Positions 39,401 through 52,977 of a stretch of 64,000 nucleotides of DNA are shown here, piece by piece (position 1 is the first letter of the stretch; every line of letters begins with the position of its first letter). Source of the stretch: Chamaecrista fasciculata (Eukaryota; Streptophyta; Magnoliopsida; Fabales; Fabaceae). Below the pieces are notes generated by a model that saw only the letters and a list, made by a program, of their open reading frames with translations, did not search any database and had not been told where the DNA came from. The position numbers were made by a program, and so were the translations under genes. The stretch is from assembly GCA_003254925.1 (NCBI GenBank), contig QANZ01049192.1, forward strand, positions 3,672 to 67,671, written 5' to 3'.

Positions 39401-41539
39401 GTAACACTCATGAATAACGCACTCAACGCCTTCTGCCTCTGTGCCTTCCTTTCTTCTTCCTTCACCGAATCGGCAAATTTTTCTTCTATTGCTTGCCATA
39501 AGTCTTGAAGAACCAATGCGGATTGCATTCTTATCTTCCAAAGACTAAAGTTTCCTCCATCGAACTTCTCGACCTCATACTTTGTCGACGAACCCATCGA
39601 ACCCGATCTATGAAAAATTCACGAACTTCACGCAAATCACCATTTGTTGACCGTTGAATCTACTCCGCGAAAACACCACCTGTTTACACAAGAAACAACA
39701 CAAACAAACACACCACCGGCTACTCCGAACACGAACCCAGCGTCGATGAACCTCCGTCAATCTCCGCTGTACCGAATCTGCCCGGAAACAACACGAACCC
39801 AGAAAACGAACTCTGATCTTCGCCGAATCTGCCCAGAAAACGCCGTTGCCCTCCGACGAAATTTAATCACCGCTGGCGACGTCGATCTCCGCTGTACACA
39901 AACGCAGAGAACACTGGACTTTCACGAACCCAGCAACGATCTCAGAACTCCGCCGCGAATCTGCCGAAATCTGTCCGAACAAAGAACGCCGCGAATCTGC
40001 CCAGAAAACCGCCCGGAAAACACCGCCGTCGCACTCCGTCGAATCTTGATCAACGCCGGCGACTGGATCCTCTGAAAATCGCGTCGATCTCCGCTGTTAT
40101 AAACCCAGAAAATCACTGTGTTGCTCGCGAACTAAGCAAACGATCTCCGATGAAATCTGCCCAGTTCTCCGCCGCTCTCCGCCAAACGTGGTGAACTCCG
40201 GCGACGGTCACGAACCTGCAGCCGAAATCTGATCTCCGTTCAAGTTTCCGTCGAGTTCCGAAGAAGAATCACGAACCTGCAAACCCAGCTTCGTCGTTGT
40301 CGAGTGCGTGTGCGTGAATGAGGAAAGAGAAAATCTCCTTTTGTAATTTTTGCTAAAACTGCAAAAGTGATCCTCCTTTGAATGTTGAAATTCCAGATCT
40401 GCTCTCACCTATTTTCCCTTCAGATTCAAAGAAAGAAAAAACAAGAGAACCTGGCTCTGATACCACTTGTTAGGATTCAGAGTATCTCCCAACAACCATT
40501 CATAGATCTAAACAAGTATGATAATGCGGAATAAAGAGAATAATAGAGGAACACAAGACAATTTACCCTGGTTCGGTCAGTGTGACCTACATCCAGCCAA
40601 GAACAAAGGATTTCACTATATAGAATGTGGGAATACAATAACCTGATGAACTAGTCTACCTCTCAAGTCTTCTTTCTACCATTAGCTACTACCCTATTTA
40701 TAGGCATCCCAAACCCTAGATACACAAGGATTACTTAACCTAAGCCCAATAGGCCCAAGTCCCTAATTCCTTAGTCACCAAGGATTCTATCCCAAAATAT
40801 ATGGTAACTAATTAAAATACAAGTCACTCAAAGATTACATAAGATATCCCAAATCTTAACAACTAAGACTAAATCTTTACAAGTAAATTATAAATTTTTC
40901 AATTCAATCCTAAAAGAAATGAAATTACAAGATATAATTTGTTTCTTCAGATATCATGAAATCCAACCCCCTTTCATTTTCAAAATTCGATACAAATAAT
41001 GCAAACTACAATATAGAGTAAATTACTTATTTGGTCCTAAAAAATTATAAAGTTTCCAATTTAGTCCTAAATGGTAAAATTATAAAATTTAGTTGGTTGC
41101 TTCGTATATCACGAAATCCAACCCCTTTTATTTTCAAATCCCAATCCATTGTCAAACAAATAATGCAAAATACAACTAATGAATTGAGAAGTAGTTAATT
41201 AAGACGAACCTTGAACATATTCTCATTGTAGGATCCTGGAGAATATTGCAACGGTTGATATCCACCGTCGCTAAAAGCCCAAGTCCTAGCAATGTTAAGG
41301 CCATGAGATGTAGCATCTTGAAACGCAGAAGTAATTTTGTTTCTTTGAGATGGATCTGAGGCTACGAACATTAGCCAGTAAGCATTGAAGCCATTAGCAT
41401 AATAAGGACTTCCATTTAATGTTAGCTGAACACCACTTGTCTTCACAAACCCACCATCATTTTCTGCTAATATCATTCTCTGTTCTACAAATATCCCAAA
41501 TACAAAGACTAAGAAACCCAGAAAGAATACACGCTCCAT
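33440..41539 (-). CDS. Mannan endo-1,4-beta-mannosidase (GH5 endo-mannanase)
   Basis: Five exons on the minus strand: 41539-41210, 34962-34768, 34644-34522, 34409-34216 and 33872-33440, giving 424 residues. It cleaves mannan, galactomannan and glucomannan chains in the cell wall during germination, ripening and wall remodelling. An N-terminal signal peptide ([20 protein letters not shown]) indicates secretion. GH5 catalytic residues are visible: acid/base Glu in [10 protein letters not shown] (near 203) and nucleophile Glu in LFTEFG (near 317). HSYPDQW and GGLFWQLL are further conserved blocks. Length is normal for plant MAN proteins. A TATAAAAG box lies about 95 bp upstream of the start (41633-41640, minus strand). 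Intron 1 is about 6.2 kb because it hosts a retrotransposon and tandem copies of the exon 2 edge. The frame is intact despite this. The MAN subtype is unresolved. Confidence 0.93.
34656..34695. repeat. Poly-A tract with one unresolved base
   Basis: A run of about 38 A interrupted by a single N lies in the mannanase intron between exons 2 and 3. The N most likely marks an unresolved homopolymer length rather than real variation. Confidence 0.9.
35032..35445 (-). repeat. 3' LTR of the copia element
   Basis: Identical to the other LTR except for one base. The minus-strand sequence carries a CTATAAATAG promoter box (tatttata at 35269-35276 on the plus strand). Confidence 0.95.
35524..39597 (-). 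CDS. Copia gag-pol polyprotein (1357 aa, intact)
   Basis: A single open frame encodes all copia functions in the order gag, protease, integrase, reverse transcriptase, RNase H. Visible landmarks: UBN2-type gag (residues 10-190), CCHC zinc knuckle [14 protein letters not shown] (227-240), protease active site DSGA (289-292), the GAG-pre-integrase HLRLGH (443-448), integrase triad D505, D568, E604 with 35 residues between the last two, reverse transcriptase YVDD (1029-1032), and RNase H block YVDSDYAGD. The gene order with integrase before reverse transcriptase defines Ty1/copia. The gag start and protease wording resemble Tnt1-94/Tork-lineage elements. The product copies the element's RNA and inserts the cDNA. 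No stop or frameshift is present. Confidence 0.97.
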   Translation of the reverse strand: MGSSTKYEVEKFDGGNFSLWKIRMQSALVLQDLWQAIEEKFADSVKEEERKAQRQKALSALFMSVTDSVLREIADEETAAKAWTKLEELYSAKSLTNRLYLKKRLYNLRMNEGTPIKSHLDEFNSIIMDLKNVEVKIDDEDQALIVLCSLPPSYETFVDSMLYGRDNISLDDISSALKSKELKKHLPGDRAEGEGLVTRGRAQGKDSRKSKGRSRSKSKSKAQKASCFKCGEQGHFKKDCPKLKGKKGKSHEENSANVVDTCGTSDNGECMGEVWSVGVQHGPNSWILDSGATFHMSPHRRWFSSYNQMRGTVYLGNNISLAIEGIGHIRIKMFDGVVRSMECWHVPQMKRNLISLSTLDDQGYKVHAEGGTLKVGKGSMTLMKGKLSARLYYLQGTVIMGEAAVASANTEASDDSGASEDSTSDSGETCTSRRDHNQSQLWHLRLGHMSDKGLTLLKKQNLLDGYKGHPLKFCEHCVFGKQTRVKFSKEGVHTTKDRLDYIHSDLWGPNRVLSKSGGRFYMTLIDDYSRMVWVYILKSKDEAFPTFIKWKAMVEKQTERKVKCLRTDNGLEYCNKEFNEFCSKEGIVRHRTCTGTPQQNGVAERMNRTLCDRARSMLSHAGVSKDFWAEAICTACYLVNRSPSMAIGNKTPLEVWSGSPAGYKHLRVFGCPAYAHVKDGKLEPRARKCIFLGYEAGVKGYRLWCTDPKSPGLMISRDVTFNEFASLDKQEEKAIAKIDHGVGNQMELVLDNAPTAQPSTTEEEQVRDLSHNTEVSEAQEQQQGYSIAAGRQRRQSKLPQRYANVVDGNLVGYANLVEFALSVAEIIDVDEPSSFNEAISGSEADEWIGAMGEEIESLHKNQTWALAPLPKGKKLVGCKWVFKKKEGNPGVEPPRFKARLVAKGFTQREGIDYNEVFSPVVKHSSIRALLALVTLLNYELEQLDVKTAFLHGELEEEIYMSQPEGFVVPGKEDQVCLLKKSLYGLKQSPRQWYKRFDAFMVHNGFTRSAYDSCVYHGKLDEDSVYLLLYVDDMLIAAKSMSAVNKLKKQLGKEFDMKDLGGARKILGMEITRDRRVGKTVLSQRSYIEKVLHRFNMATAKPVSVPFASHFRLSSDLSPKTAEEKEQMSKVPYSNAVGSVMYAMVCTRPDISHAVSVVSRYMANPGEEHWRAVKWLLRYLKGTTEVGLTFDRASLEQSPSRRSVVGYVDSDYAGDLDKRRSLTGYVFTFCGSCISWKATLQHVVALSTTEAEYMAITEAVKEAIWLRGLVGDLGLTQESTSVYCDSQSAIHLTKNQMYHERTKHIDVRHHFVRDIVSQGVVSVKKVSTHENPADMMTKAIPVTKFRHCQDLIGVGSTR
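39598..40449 (-). other. Copia 5' untranslated leader
   Basis: About 850 bp separate the primer-binding site from the gag start. It is GC-rich and internally repetitive: phrases such as 'cgaatctgcccagaaaac' and 'gatctccgctgt' recur. The plus strand is open from 39644 to 40075, but this translates the repeats and looks spurious. Confidence 0.8.
40450..40465 (-). promoter_or_regulatory. Copia primer-binding site (initiator tRNA-Met)
   Basis: The minus strand reads TGGTATCAGAGCCAGG, complementary to the 3' end of plant initiator tRNA-Met, two bases from the 5' LTR. Confidence 0.95.
40468..40881 (-). repeat. 5' LTR of the copia element
   Basis: It contains the promoter box CTATAAATAG on the minus strand (40694-40703). 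Near identity with the other LTR points to a very recent insertion. Confidence 0.95.
40938..41185 (-). repeat. Two partial tandem copies of the mannanase exon 2 edge
   Basis: The exon 2 acceptor, its first 9 or so codons and flanking intron (34931-35030) recur at about 40941-41015 and 41098-41180. Shared landmarks are 'gatatca(c/t)gaaatccaacccc', 'ttttca(a)a' and 'acaaataatgca'. The copies were originally adjacent; the copia element inserted in the spacer between the first and second. If used as exons the copies hit early stops or change frame. Confidence 0.8.
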
Positions 41540-42484
41540 TCCTCTGTTTTTTGAGTCTTTTTCTTTTCTTTCTAGTTTCTTCTTTTGCTCTCTCTGTCTT
41601 TCTCTTAATGCAGTTTGGTTGTAGGATGAGGGCTTTTATAGACTGAAGCCAAGGAAAGAAATAAAGAATCAGTACTATTTGGAAAAAAGCTAATATTAAT
41701 TGTTTTACCAATTACCATAACTTCTCTCTATGACTCTATAATGGAGTTTAGCGAGAAGATAAGGGTAGATTCGTGTTGGTGGTGGGTCCGGTTGGAAGTT
41801 AGAAATTTGGAGAAAAAAACAGAGATAGTCAGTATGAGTGAGTGAGTGTGCTTCCACACTATAATCATGTGGGACCATAATCTGTGTCCTTTTGATTGAG
41901 TTTTTTTGGGTGAGAGTGATGAGATGAACCAAAATTAAACCGGAGCCATGAAAAAATGTGTGGTTAAAACAATTTCCTAGTATTTCCTAACTTATATGCT
42001 GCCCTGTAATTATGGTATTGGTATTTGGTTCTTGGTATTAGTTCTCAAGATAAGAATATTTTGGAGCCAATCGTCAAATATGTGGATTAATTGATTGAAA
42101 ATTTACTTGATTAAAAGTTTTTAATTTGAGATTTAAAAATATAATACTCCATTTAGTAAAACAATTTTATTGTTTTTATAATTCTATGCACTAGAAAGCA
42201 GGATCCAGACTCGAGTCGACATTGTTGGGAGGACACAATCGTTTTATTTCTGTTGTTTGAATGAGATTAGTTTTTGCTTAGATCATTACACGGATAGACG
42301 GAAAAACCCATGACATTATCAAAAAAAAATATTAGAGACTAAAACACGCATCATATCAACTGACCATGCCATTAATCAACCACTACAATATCAATAATTA
42401 GAGTTTGACCAAAAAAAATATCAATAATTAGAGAGTAGTTTACAACTTTACATATACTGTCAATCAGAATTTGCGTACGTATTA

Positions 42485-42757
42485 CTCCCTCCGGTTCTAT
42501 ATATCTGATGTTTAAGGTAAATGCACACAGATTAAGGAAATGATTAGTTCACCTAGAATGAAGAGAAAAATGAGATAAAAAGACTAAACTATCCCTATTA
42601 AATTACTTGGGAAATATTTATTCATTTATGACACTACTATATATAATAGGGATAAAATGGTAAAAAGATAATTAATGTTCTCTTGAATTTGTAAAACATC
42701 AGATATTTTAGAAAAAAAAAATTCTCTAAAACATCAAATATATAAAACCGGAGGGAG
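42485..42757. mobile_element. Stowaway-type MITE (273 bp)
   Basis: Termini CTCCCTCCGG and CCGGAGGGAG with TA target-site duplications (42483-42484 and 42758-42759). These are the hallmark ends of Stowaway (Tc1/mariner-derived) MITEs. No coding capacity. Confidence 0.93.
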
Positions 42758-43227
42758 TACGATGCATATGAAATAAAGGCTTAATTGGTTCAACGAATGC
42801 TTCAATCACGGCAAAATTTAGAGTTTGGATGTCAGGGTATTAGTTACTACTACTACTACTACATAATTTATTGGAGTTTAATAAGTCAATGGAATAGTTC
42901 ACTAGTTATAAATGAGGAGCGTGGTCCTTAATTATTAGTATTATTCTTGACTAATAAGATTTTTGACTTTGCAAGACCTTGAAAAGCTATAGCTCCAAAA
43001 GGGGAGTATACTATTTAGGAACAATAACATTGAAGTTTGTAGAAGATGAATGAATCTAATCCCTTTCATTAGCCTCTAATGCATTCAAATGAAAGATTCA
43101 AAGGTGAAATTGAAGACCAAGAACGCAAGGAATAAAGTGGCAGACACTCATGACCTTATATCACGGACCACCCAAAATCCCCGAAACCCAACAAAGACGC
43201 ACCAATTTCATTGCCATGCTTTTCATA

Positions 43228-43520
43228 ATTTAATTAGGACAAAAGACTTACCGGTGCCTTTAACGTTTGAGGTCAGTTTTAGTTATGCTCTCAACATTTG
43301 TTTTGTGTCAGTTATACCCCTAACGTTTTATATTATTATCAATTATATCCTAACCTCAATTTTTTGAATCAAAGTTTTATTTTAATCTCTCAAGTTTGTT
43401 TAAAGTTTCGTTTTAATCCCTCAGTTTAAAGTTTTTCATTCATCATCATTTTTACTACTACCACCACGACCACCTTTAGCAACAACAGCAACATTACTGT
43501 CGTCAGCAGCACTGTCGCCA
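43228..43520. mobile_element. Truncated relative of the nested AGPase-intron element
   Basis: The phrases 'cctttaacgtttgaggtcagttttagttatg', 'cccctaacgtttta' and 'aatccctcag' match the arm of the element at 28381-28715. The arm then runs into a distinct interior with 'accaccacgaccacc', 'caacaacagcaacattac' and 'cgtcagcagcactgtcgcc'. No right arm is present. It gives a hint of what the gap in the nested element may contain. Confidence 0.55.
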
Positions 43521-44242
43521 CCACCAAGCTTTTTCGGTTAATAATGTGTTTATTATTTAATGGATAAACTAACTTTTTAATTTCTTAAAGATTATTGAGT
43601 TAATAATTTAATCTTTAAAAAATATAAATACATAAATTACTGTATAAAATAATTAAACGATCTATTCATTAATTCCTAAAAGTTTAAAGAACTATAATAG
43701 ATATATCATTTGATTTTTTTAAAAATTAAATTATATATTTCAAAAATTGAATTAGAGTGAGAATCAAGTGAATAGTTGATTCTTTTTTTTTGGTATAAAT
43801 AGTTGATTCTTTATTATTTATAGATACACTTGAAGGATGTGGCGTCCCTTTTATTAAAGAGACATACAGTGTTCAAGTAGCCGACCATTGGTAATGTGTA
43901 TCCCGCTTATTTCTCAATCAAAAAAATCTATGATACTTTTGATATTACTATTATTATATTAATATTTTGAGAGCAAATTTTGTTTCTTAGTGTAACTTTA
44001 GAGACCAGAATAAATTCAATTCCAACTGAAAAGGGATTTTGAAACAGTGTGTGTCTCCTTATATTAAAAAAAATGACAAAAAAAACGTTGAAAAAAAAAA
44101 CAAGTTTTAGCTCAATTGTAAAAGATACATTAACAGAAGAAATCCAAAAGTTTATAAGTTACGATACTAAATTATCTATCATTTGTTTTGTATTCTTGTA
44201 TGCAGTCTCTTGTTAATTACGCAGTATAATAATTAAAATAAA

Positions 44243-44655
44243 TTACATTTTAGTACTTTATTTTATGGATCAATATTACCTTAATATTTTTCTTTCAAAA
44301 GTGATACTTTAGTACCTTATTCTTTGCACAGTTAATATTTTGGTACCCTGTTCCTTTAAAAGTGGCATTTTGATACTATGTTTTTTGCACCGTTAACACT
44401 TTGGTACCTTATTCTATAGACCGGTTTCACTTTGATACCTTGTTCTTTCACAATTTGTTACCCTATTTTATCTTTGTTAAGGTATCAAGTGTTAATGATA
44501 CAAAGAACATGGTACCAAAATATTACTTTTTAAAGAATAGGGTACCAAAATGTTATCGGTGCAAATAACAGGGTATCAAAGTGTCACTTTTGAAATAGCA
44601 TGGTACCAAAATAAAATCGATCCATAAAACAGAGTACCAAAATATAATTTACCTT
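44243..44655. repeat. Degenerate foldback element (family C relative)
   Basis: Left 'aattacattttagtac...atggatcaata' and right 'gatccataaaacagagtaccaaaatataatttacc' are inverted. The interior repeats 'tggtacc' phrases on one strand and 'ggtacca' on the other. Border duplication is unclear. Confidence 0.6.
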
Positions 44656-45408
44656 AACAATTAAAATGTAATTTTTTTTCTTAGTCATCTGGGATTGGAT
44701 CCTCTGGAGTTCCTTTTTTCATGCATTTCTTGTAGAGTTAGAGGAAAAATATGAATTTCATGAAATAAAAATATATAAAATCCACACTTTCTTTTTCCCT
44801 CTCTTATTTTCTCTTCCTTTATCTCTCCAACTTTAAAAAAAATATAAAGAAAAGAACTCTAAAGGATCAATTTTCTAGTCATCCATGTATATCTCAAATC
44901 TCTGAATAGAATTTCCTTAGTAATATTCTCCAAATGTTACCAATACCATATTACCAATTTAATAAAAACATATATAAAAGATCAAAAATAAATATTTGAT
45001 TCTTTTTTTTTATTAGAAACATATTTGATCCATGAAGTCGTGGGATCTTGGTTCGTGAAGTAGACACAAGTGGGGGGAGTAAAGGGATGGTGTGCACGAG
45101 AGATGAGAAGAAAGAAAATATGAAGGCAAAGAAAAGCAAAGCAAAGCATGTGAGCTTCAATCTACCAATCTCCTTCACACTCGTGTCTTTGTCTTCCTTT
45201 TCGGTGTTCTCATTATAATATTAATACTCTCACTTTTTCCCTTCTCTTCTCTCCAATACGCTATTCCTCTTACCACAAAATCTAGCCCCTGATTTTTTTG
45301 GACAACTGAAAATCTTTTCTCAGAATGACAAAATTGTATTTTAGTACTCAAAATCAGATCAATGTCTCAATTGCTCCATTTTCAGTTTTTAATTCATCTC
45401 ATTTTCTT

Positions 45409-45560
45409 CAGAAAATTTTACTATTTAGTCCATAATTTTATAAATTTTAGATGTTTAATTATCTCATAGACCAAATCATTAACAATTGTTATATTTCAAA
45501 TATTAAATTATATATTTTAATTATTTAACGACTGATTCAACAAATAAGAAGTTAAGAACA
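45409..45560. repeat. Degenerate family B remnant
   Basis: 'aaaattttactatttagtcca' on the left resembles the family B terminus, and 'actgattcaacaaataagaag' on the right its inverted end. Heavily diverged, with no clear target-site duplication. Confidence 0.35.
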
Positions 45561-46503
45561 GATTTTAAAATTGTTGTCACTTCTTTTTTTTAACAAATTG
45601 AACAAGTTATTAAATACTGGGTCAACATTTTTTAAAGAATGAATCATGTGGAAAATAAAGTGAAGATATTATTTTAGGTACCCTATCTTATATTTTTTGC
45701 TTCCAATGGAAGCTATTACTTACTTCAATTATATATCAACGGATAATGATGGTCATTACTCATTACAAATACAGACGCACCTGCATGTGCTAGACTCTAA
45801 AATCTAGTTAGGTACATGTAACTGTAAGCCACAGAAAGAAACAGTGACACTTTAAAAAAATTATATATTACTTGATTATTAAAGATCTGAAATTCGAAAG
45901 GTACTATTGGAATTTTCAGAAATTGACAATTAATATTATTATTTTCGTAACCAATATTCAAAATATTATATTCTCTCTCTTTTTTTTTTTGAACAAAATA
46001 AACATGTACATTCATATCGTGTGATCTCATTCATATTATTATGCATAATACAGAGCACCCGCGTCTTGTTTCCATTCGCCCCACATCTTCCTTCATTTTT
46101 AGGTCCCCATGTTTCCCAACCATCTGAAATCCCACACACCTATCTCTATTACAAATTTACAATTATAATGATTGAACATTATTAACATTATTATTATTTC
46201 AATTTGATTTTGAAAAAGATATTCCATACACACACATAAATATACATATACATATACATATATATATTATATTATATTTTGGATTAATATATACCTACGT
46301 TTAGCCCTATATATAAGAGTTAGTTTATGATGTAATTTATTCTATCTATACAATTAGTGATGTGTTCTAATATACAATGTTGATTGGTTAATTCTTTTAT
46401 TATTTTTTTAACATTAAATTACTTAAAAAAATAAAAATTATACCACGTCATAATTATATACATACCCCAAGTTACATTTTATAATTTTTCCGTGTATATA
46501 TAT

Positions 46504-46987
46504 GGTTAAAGTGTACTTTTAGTCCCATAACTTTTACTAAAGTCTCAATTTAGTCCTATAACTTTTTTTGTTGCACTATTGGTCCCATATCTTTTGCTCA
46601 AGTTACAGATTTGGTCCCGAGTTACACTTTTGGTCCCATATATTGGGGTCATGTTGTAGAATTGGTCTTATATTTTTTAGTCAAATTGTATAATTGGTCT
46701 TATATCTTTATGCCAGGTAAATAATTAGTCTCATATCTTTGTATCAAGTGAGACTAGCTATAACACTTTTTATAAAAATATGTGATCAACTTTGTAACCT
46801 GACCAAAAGATATGACTAAAAGATATGAGACCAAAAGTGATACGGGACCAAGTCTGCAACTTTTTGCAAAGATATGGGATTAAAAGTGCAACAAAAAAAG
46901 TTATGGGACTAAATTGAGATTTTAGCAAAAGTTATGGGACCAAAAATACACTATGACCTTTTTTGTTTTGGTCCGAACACTTTGACC
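46504..46987. mobile_element. Mutator-like foldback MITE, family A, copy 3 (484 bp)
   Basis: Starts GGTTAAAGTGTACTTTTAG and ends CACTTTGACC, with a 9-bp flank duplication TATATATAT (46495-46503 and 46988-46996). The duplication is low complexity, so less decisive than in copy 1. The middle contains diverged 'ttggtcttatat' units not seen in the other copies. Confidence 0.75.
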
Positions 46988-47401
46988 TATATATATTTTC
47001 TTGGTGTATCATCAAGGTACAACCAAGTGGGCTGCGACCCAATTTTGCAAGAGAGATAAGAGTAATGTCAAGGAAGAAATGTGGTTGCCGAACGTGAAAG
47101 GGTGTCTCAAGGCCCAAACTCCACTCAAATTTGCAATGGGCCTTTTCAGTTCTCTTTTTTTGTTTTTTCAGTTCACAATGTAATGTAAATTAGCATTTCT
47201 GTATTCATTAGAATTTAGAATATTATGTAATTATGTAATAACTTTAAAAAAAAATTAAAATTCTAATTCTTTATAAACTTTTTTGAATTTATAAATTTAA
47301 TTATCTTTTTTTGGTAACTTAACTTAAGTATCAAATTTTATTACATGCGTAGATATGAGAAATGAAAAAAGGTGTAGTAATTGCATTTAAATTTAATTTA
47401 A

Positions 47402-47662
47402 TACTCTCTCTGTCCCAAAATACTTGCTTTTTAAGGTAAATACATACATATTAGGAAAATGATTAATTTACCTAGAATGAAGAGATATATGAGTTAAAAG
47501 ACTAAATTATCCTCATTAAATTACTCCTAGTTACTCTCACTAATTCAATAACTTTGACTTTTAATAAGAATAAAATGATAAAAAAATAATTAATATTCTC
47601 TTAATTTTATAAAATATTAGATATTTTAAAAAAAAAAAGTAAATATTTTAAAACAGATGGAA
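47402..47662. mobile_element. Degenerate Stowaway-like MITE
   Basis: The left end 'actctctctgtccc' and internal phrases 'aaggtaaat', 'cctagaatgaagaga', 'aaaagactaaa' and 'ttaatattctctt' match the intact element at 42485-42757 in the same order. The right end is worn ('cagatggaatat'). Confidence 0.7.
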
Positions 47663-47776
47663 TATAATATAACAAAGCATCGGTGTTCCAGTTTCGAAAC
47701 TGCATTCGGCTTTTTCTGACACGCAAAATGCCATTTCTTAGAAAAATTAGGTTAATTTCATACACAGTGCACTGAC

Positions 47777-47784
47777 TATAAATA
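47777..47784 (+). promoter_or_regulatory. TATA box of the OTC gene
   Basis: TATAAATA lies 97 bp upstream of the start codon, a normal distance for a plant gene with a short leader. Confidence 0.7.
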
Positions 47785-47873
47785 CGGAACCACATGAGAA
47801 TAAAGACAACTTGTTTTGTTCTTTCATCACTTTACACTCCATTCTTCTTCTCTCACTCTCCACTTCACAGAAA

Positions 47874-51295
<3,422 letters not shown>

Positions 51296-52977
51296 CAAGG
51301 GAACATAACATGGGTTTATTATTGGCCTTGGCCTACTCAATTTCTATGGTCCGATACTGTTGGTCGATTTTGAATTAGTAAAGTAGTTGTATTTTGGGTT
51401 CAATTCGCATCATTATTAGGGGAAGCTAAGAGTTCTATTCTAGCACAAGCTTAGGTTGAAATTCTCCTCATGAACGGTTATCGTTGGTATGTTAGTACAT
51501 CTCGTTTCTTGTCTTTGTACATCAAAGCACTACCCCAAACGCATTTATAATGCTTTTCGCGATATGTAGTTTGAGCTAATATTTTACCCCGTACATTTAT
51601 GATTTATTTTTCATTCGATCTAAGGCCTACTTTTAGGACAAAAACATGGGTAACAAACGGATGAGCTAAATAATTCAAAGTTTCCATTAGATATACCAAA
51701 GCTACTTTTTGGTAGCAGCTTCTGCATGTTGCTTTGGGATTACAGCTTTTTCAGTGGTAGGTTACACTTCACAAAATGCACAGAATGCTTCAAAAGAATG
51801 GTCACTTCAATTCCCTGCGTACCATTATGGAGCACCATATTAGGAATTGCCTACCTTTCTTCCATGTTGAACCTGTTCCAGGCCTACGCCTCCTGGGGAT
51901 GAAGAAGAGGTTCGTACATCGTAATTGCGTTCCCTATGAATACAACAGTGTAGGTTCTGCCAATATGGGTACCTCTTTTCAACCTATGGAAAAAACAAAT
52001 GAAAATGTGGAGAAATACTCCTATTTATAAGAAAAGAAGAGTATAAGAATCAGAGTTGTCTAATGTGGGCTTAAATTTGTCATTCATCGCAAGTTTCGGT
52101 GCACACTTTTATCATCACCTCCTCTTTAAGTCGGGCGTCTTAGCGCATTCGCTATGAAGCATGAACACTGACACGGACACGGGATACGACACAGACATAG
52201 CGACACGTCAAACTCTCAAAATTACGCGACACGACACGGCATATATTTATATATATAAATAATTAAATATTTATAATTTTTATTGAAAAAATTAAAAATT
52301 ACAATTTTTATTCATAATATATGTCATATCTATTATTATTTTCTCTTGCCTATCATGTTAAAGTTACAAAAAATTGATTTATATTCTAAAATTTATCGTG
52401 TCGGTGTCATACGAGTGTCGGACACTGACACGTGTCTAACACGGCGACACGCCTTCAAATTGAAGTGTCCATGCTTCCTAGCGTATTCGGCCTCTGATTG
52501 AGGCTATCTCGATGTCGTTCTCTTCGTTTCTTTGTAATTCTTCTAATAAGTCAATTCATGACTCAATCGGATTTCTCTGTGGACGAATATTTGAAACCCA
52601 AAAATCAACAACATATTGGGCTGGAAGTTCGAATTAAAATGCTGGGCTTGACCTCTTGAACATGGGCTATGCATATTGGGCTCACGATTTTATGAACTTT
52701 GGCCCACTTCAATGCCTCTTTCGTTTGGTCTGAAAAAACAAAAAAGAGTTAAAAAGTAAAAACGACAATGGAGGCATTGAACGCTGAAAGCCTGAAAGTA
52801 TCGGCCAGTGGTGAAGTTATCACCTCGTAGGCTTGAAGAAGAAGAAAAACAAAAAACCCTATACTATACTTATTACTTGTCTAAAATCTAAGTCTAACAT
52901 TTCAGATTTAGCTAGCGAAGACGAAAAAGAGAGAGAGATTCAGATAGAAAAGGCTTGCCTTGTTGAATCGGAAAGCA
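51296..52977. other. Spacer between the OTC and proteasome genes
   Basis: OTC 3' UTR, then a protein-like 50-codon open stretch (51691-51843), a MITE at 52151-52478 and the proteasome gene's leader. No complete extra gene could be built. Confidence 0.5.
52151..52478. mobile_element. Foldback MITE rich in 'acacg/cgtgt' (about 328 bp)
   Basis: The left end 'gaagcatgaacactgacacgg' and right end 'gaagtgtccatgcttcc' are inverted. Flanks TAGCGCATTC (52141-52150) and TAGCGTATTC (52479-52488) match at 9 of 10 positions. The arms are GC-rich repeats of 'gacac'; the centre is AT-rich. Confidence 0.72.

Larger units (their letters stand above)
35032..40881 (-). mobile_element. Full-length Ty1/copia retrotransposon, Tork/Tnt1-like (5850 bp)
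   Basis: Two 414-bp LTRs (35032-35445 and 40468-40881) begin TG and end CA and differ at only one site that I can see (an A/G within AACAARTATGATAATG). A perfect 5-bp target-site duplication, AGTAA, flanks the element (35027-35031 and 40882-40886). On the minus strand the primer-binding site TGGTATCAGAGCCAGG (40450-40465, two bases from the 5' LTR) matches initiator tRNA-Met. A purine tract, AAGGGGAAGATT, precedes the 3' LTR. One uninterrupted gag-pol frame is present. Everything needed for autonomy is visible. It lies in mannanase intron 1, in the same transcriptional direction. Confidence 0.97.
41540..47873. other. Transposon-rich spacer between the mannanase and OTC genes
   Basis: The two genes are divergent across 6.3 kb. 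Recognisable content: the mannanase promoter (TATA box 41633-41640), two Stowaway-like MITEs (42485-42757 and 47402-47662), a truncated relative of the nested AGPase-intron element (43228-43520), a degenerate family C copy (44243-44655), a degenerate family B relative (about 45409-45560), and family A copy 3 (46504-46987). No protein gene could be supported. Confidence 0.6.

Noticed and set aside
39644..40075. 143-residue open frame opposite the copia leader
   Set aside because: It is antisense to the retrotransposon and translates the repetitive leader. No homologous domain is apparent.
51776..52030. 84-residue open frame starting MHRMLQKNGH
   Set aside because: Its composition is not protein-like and it overlaps in another frame the more convincing stretch at 51691-51843.
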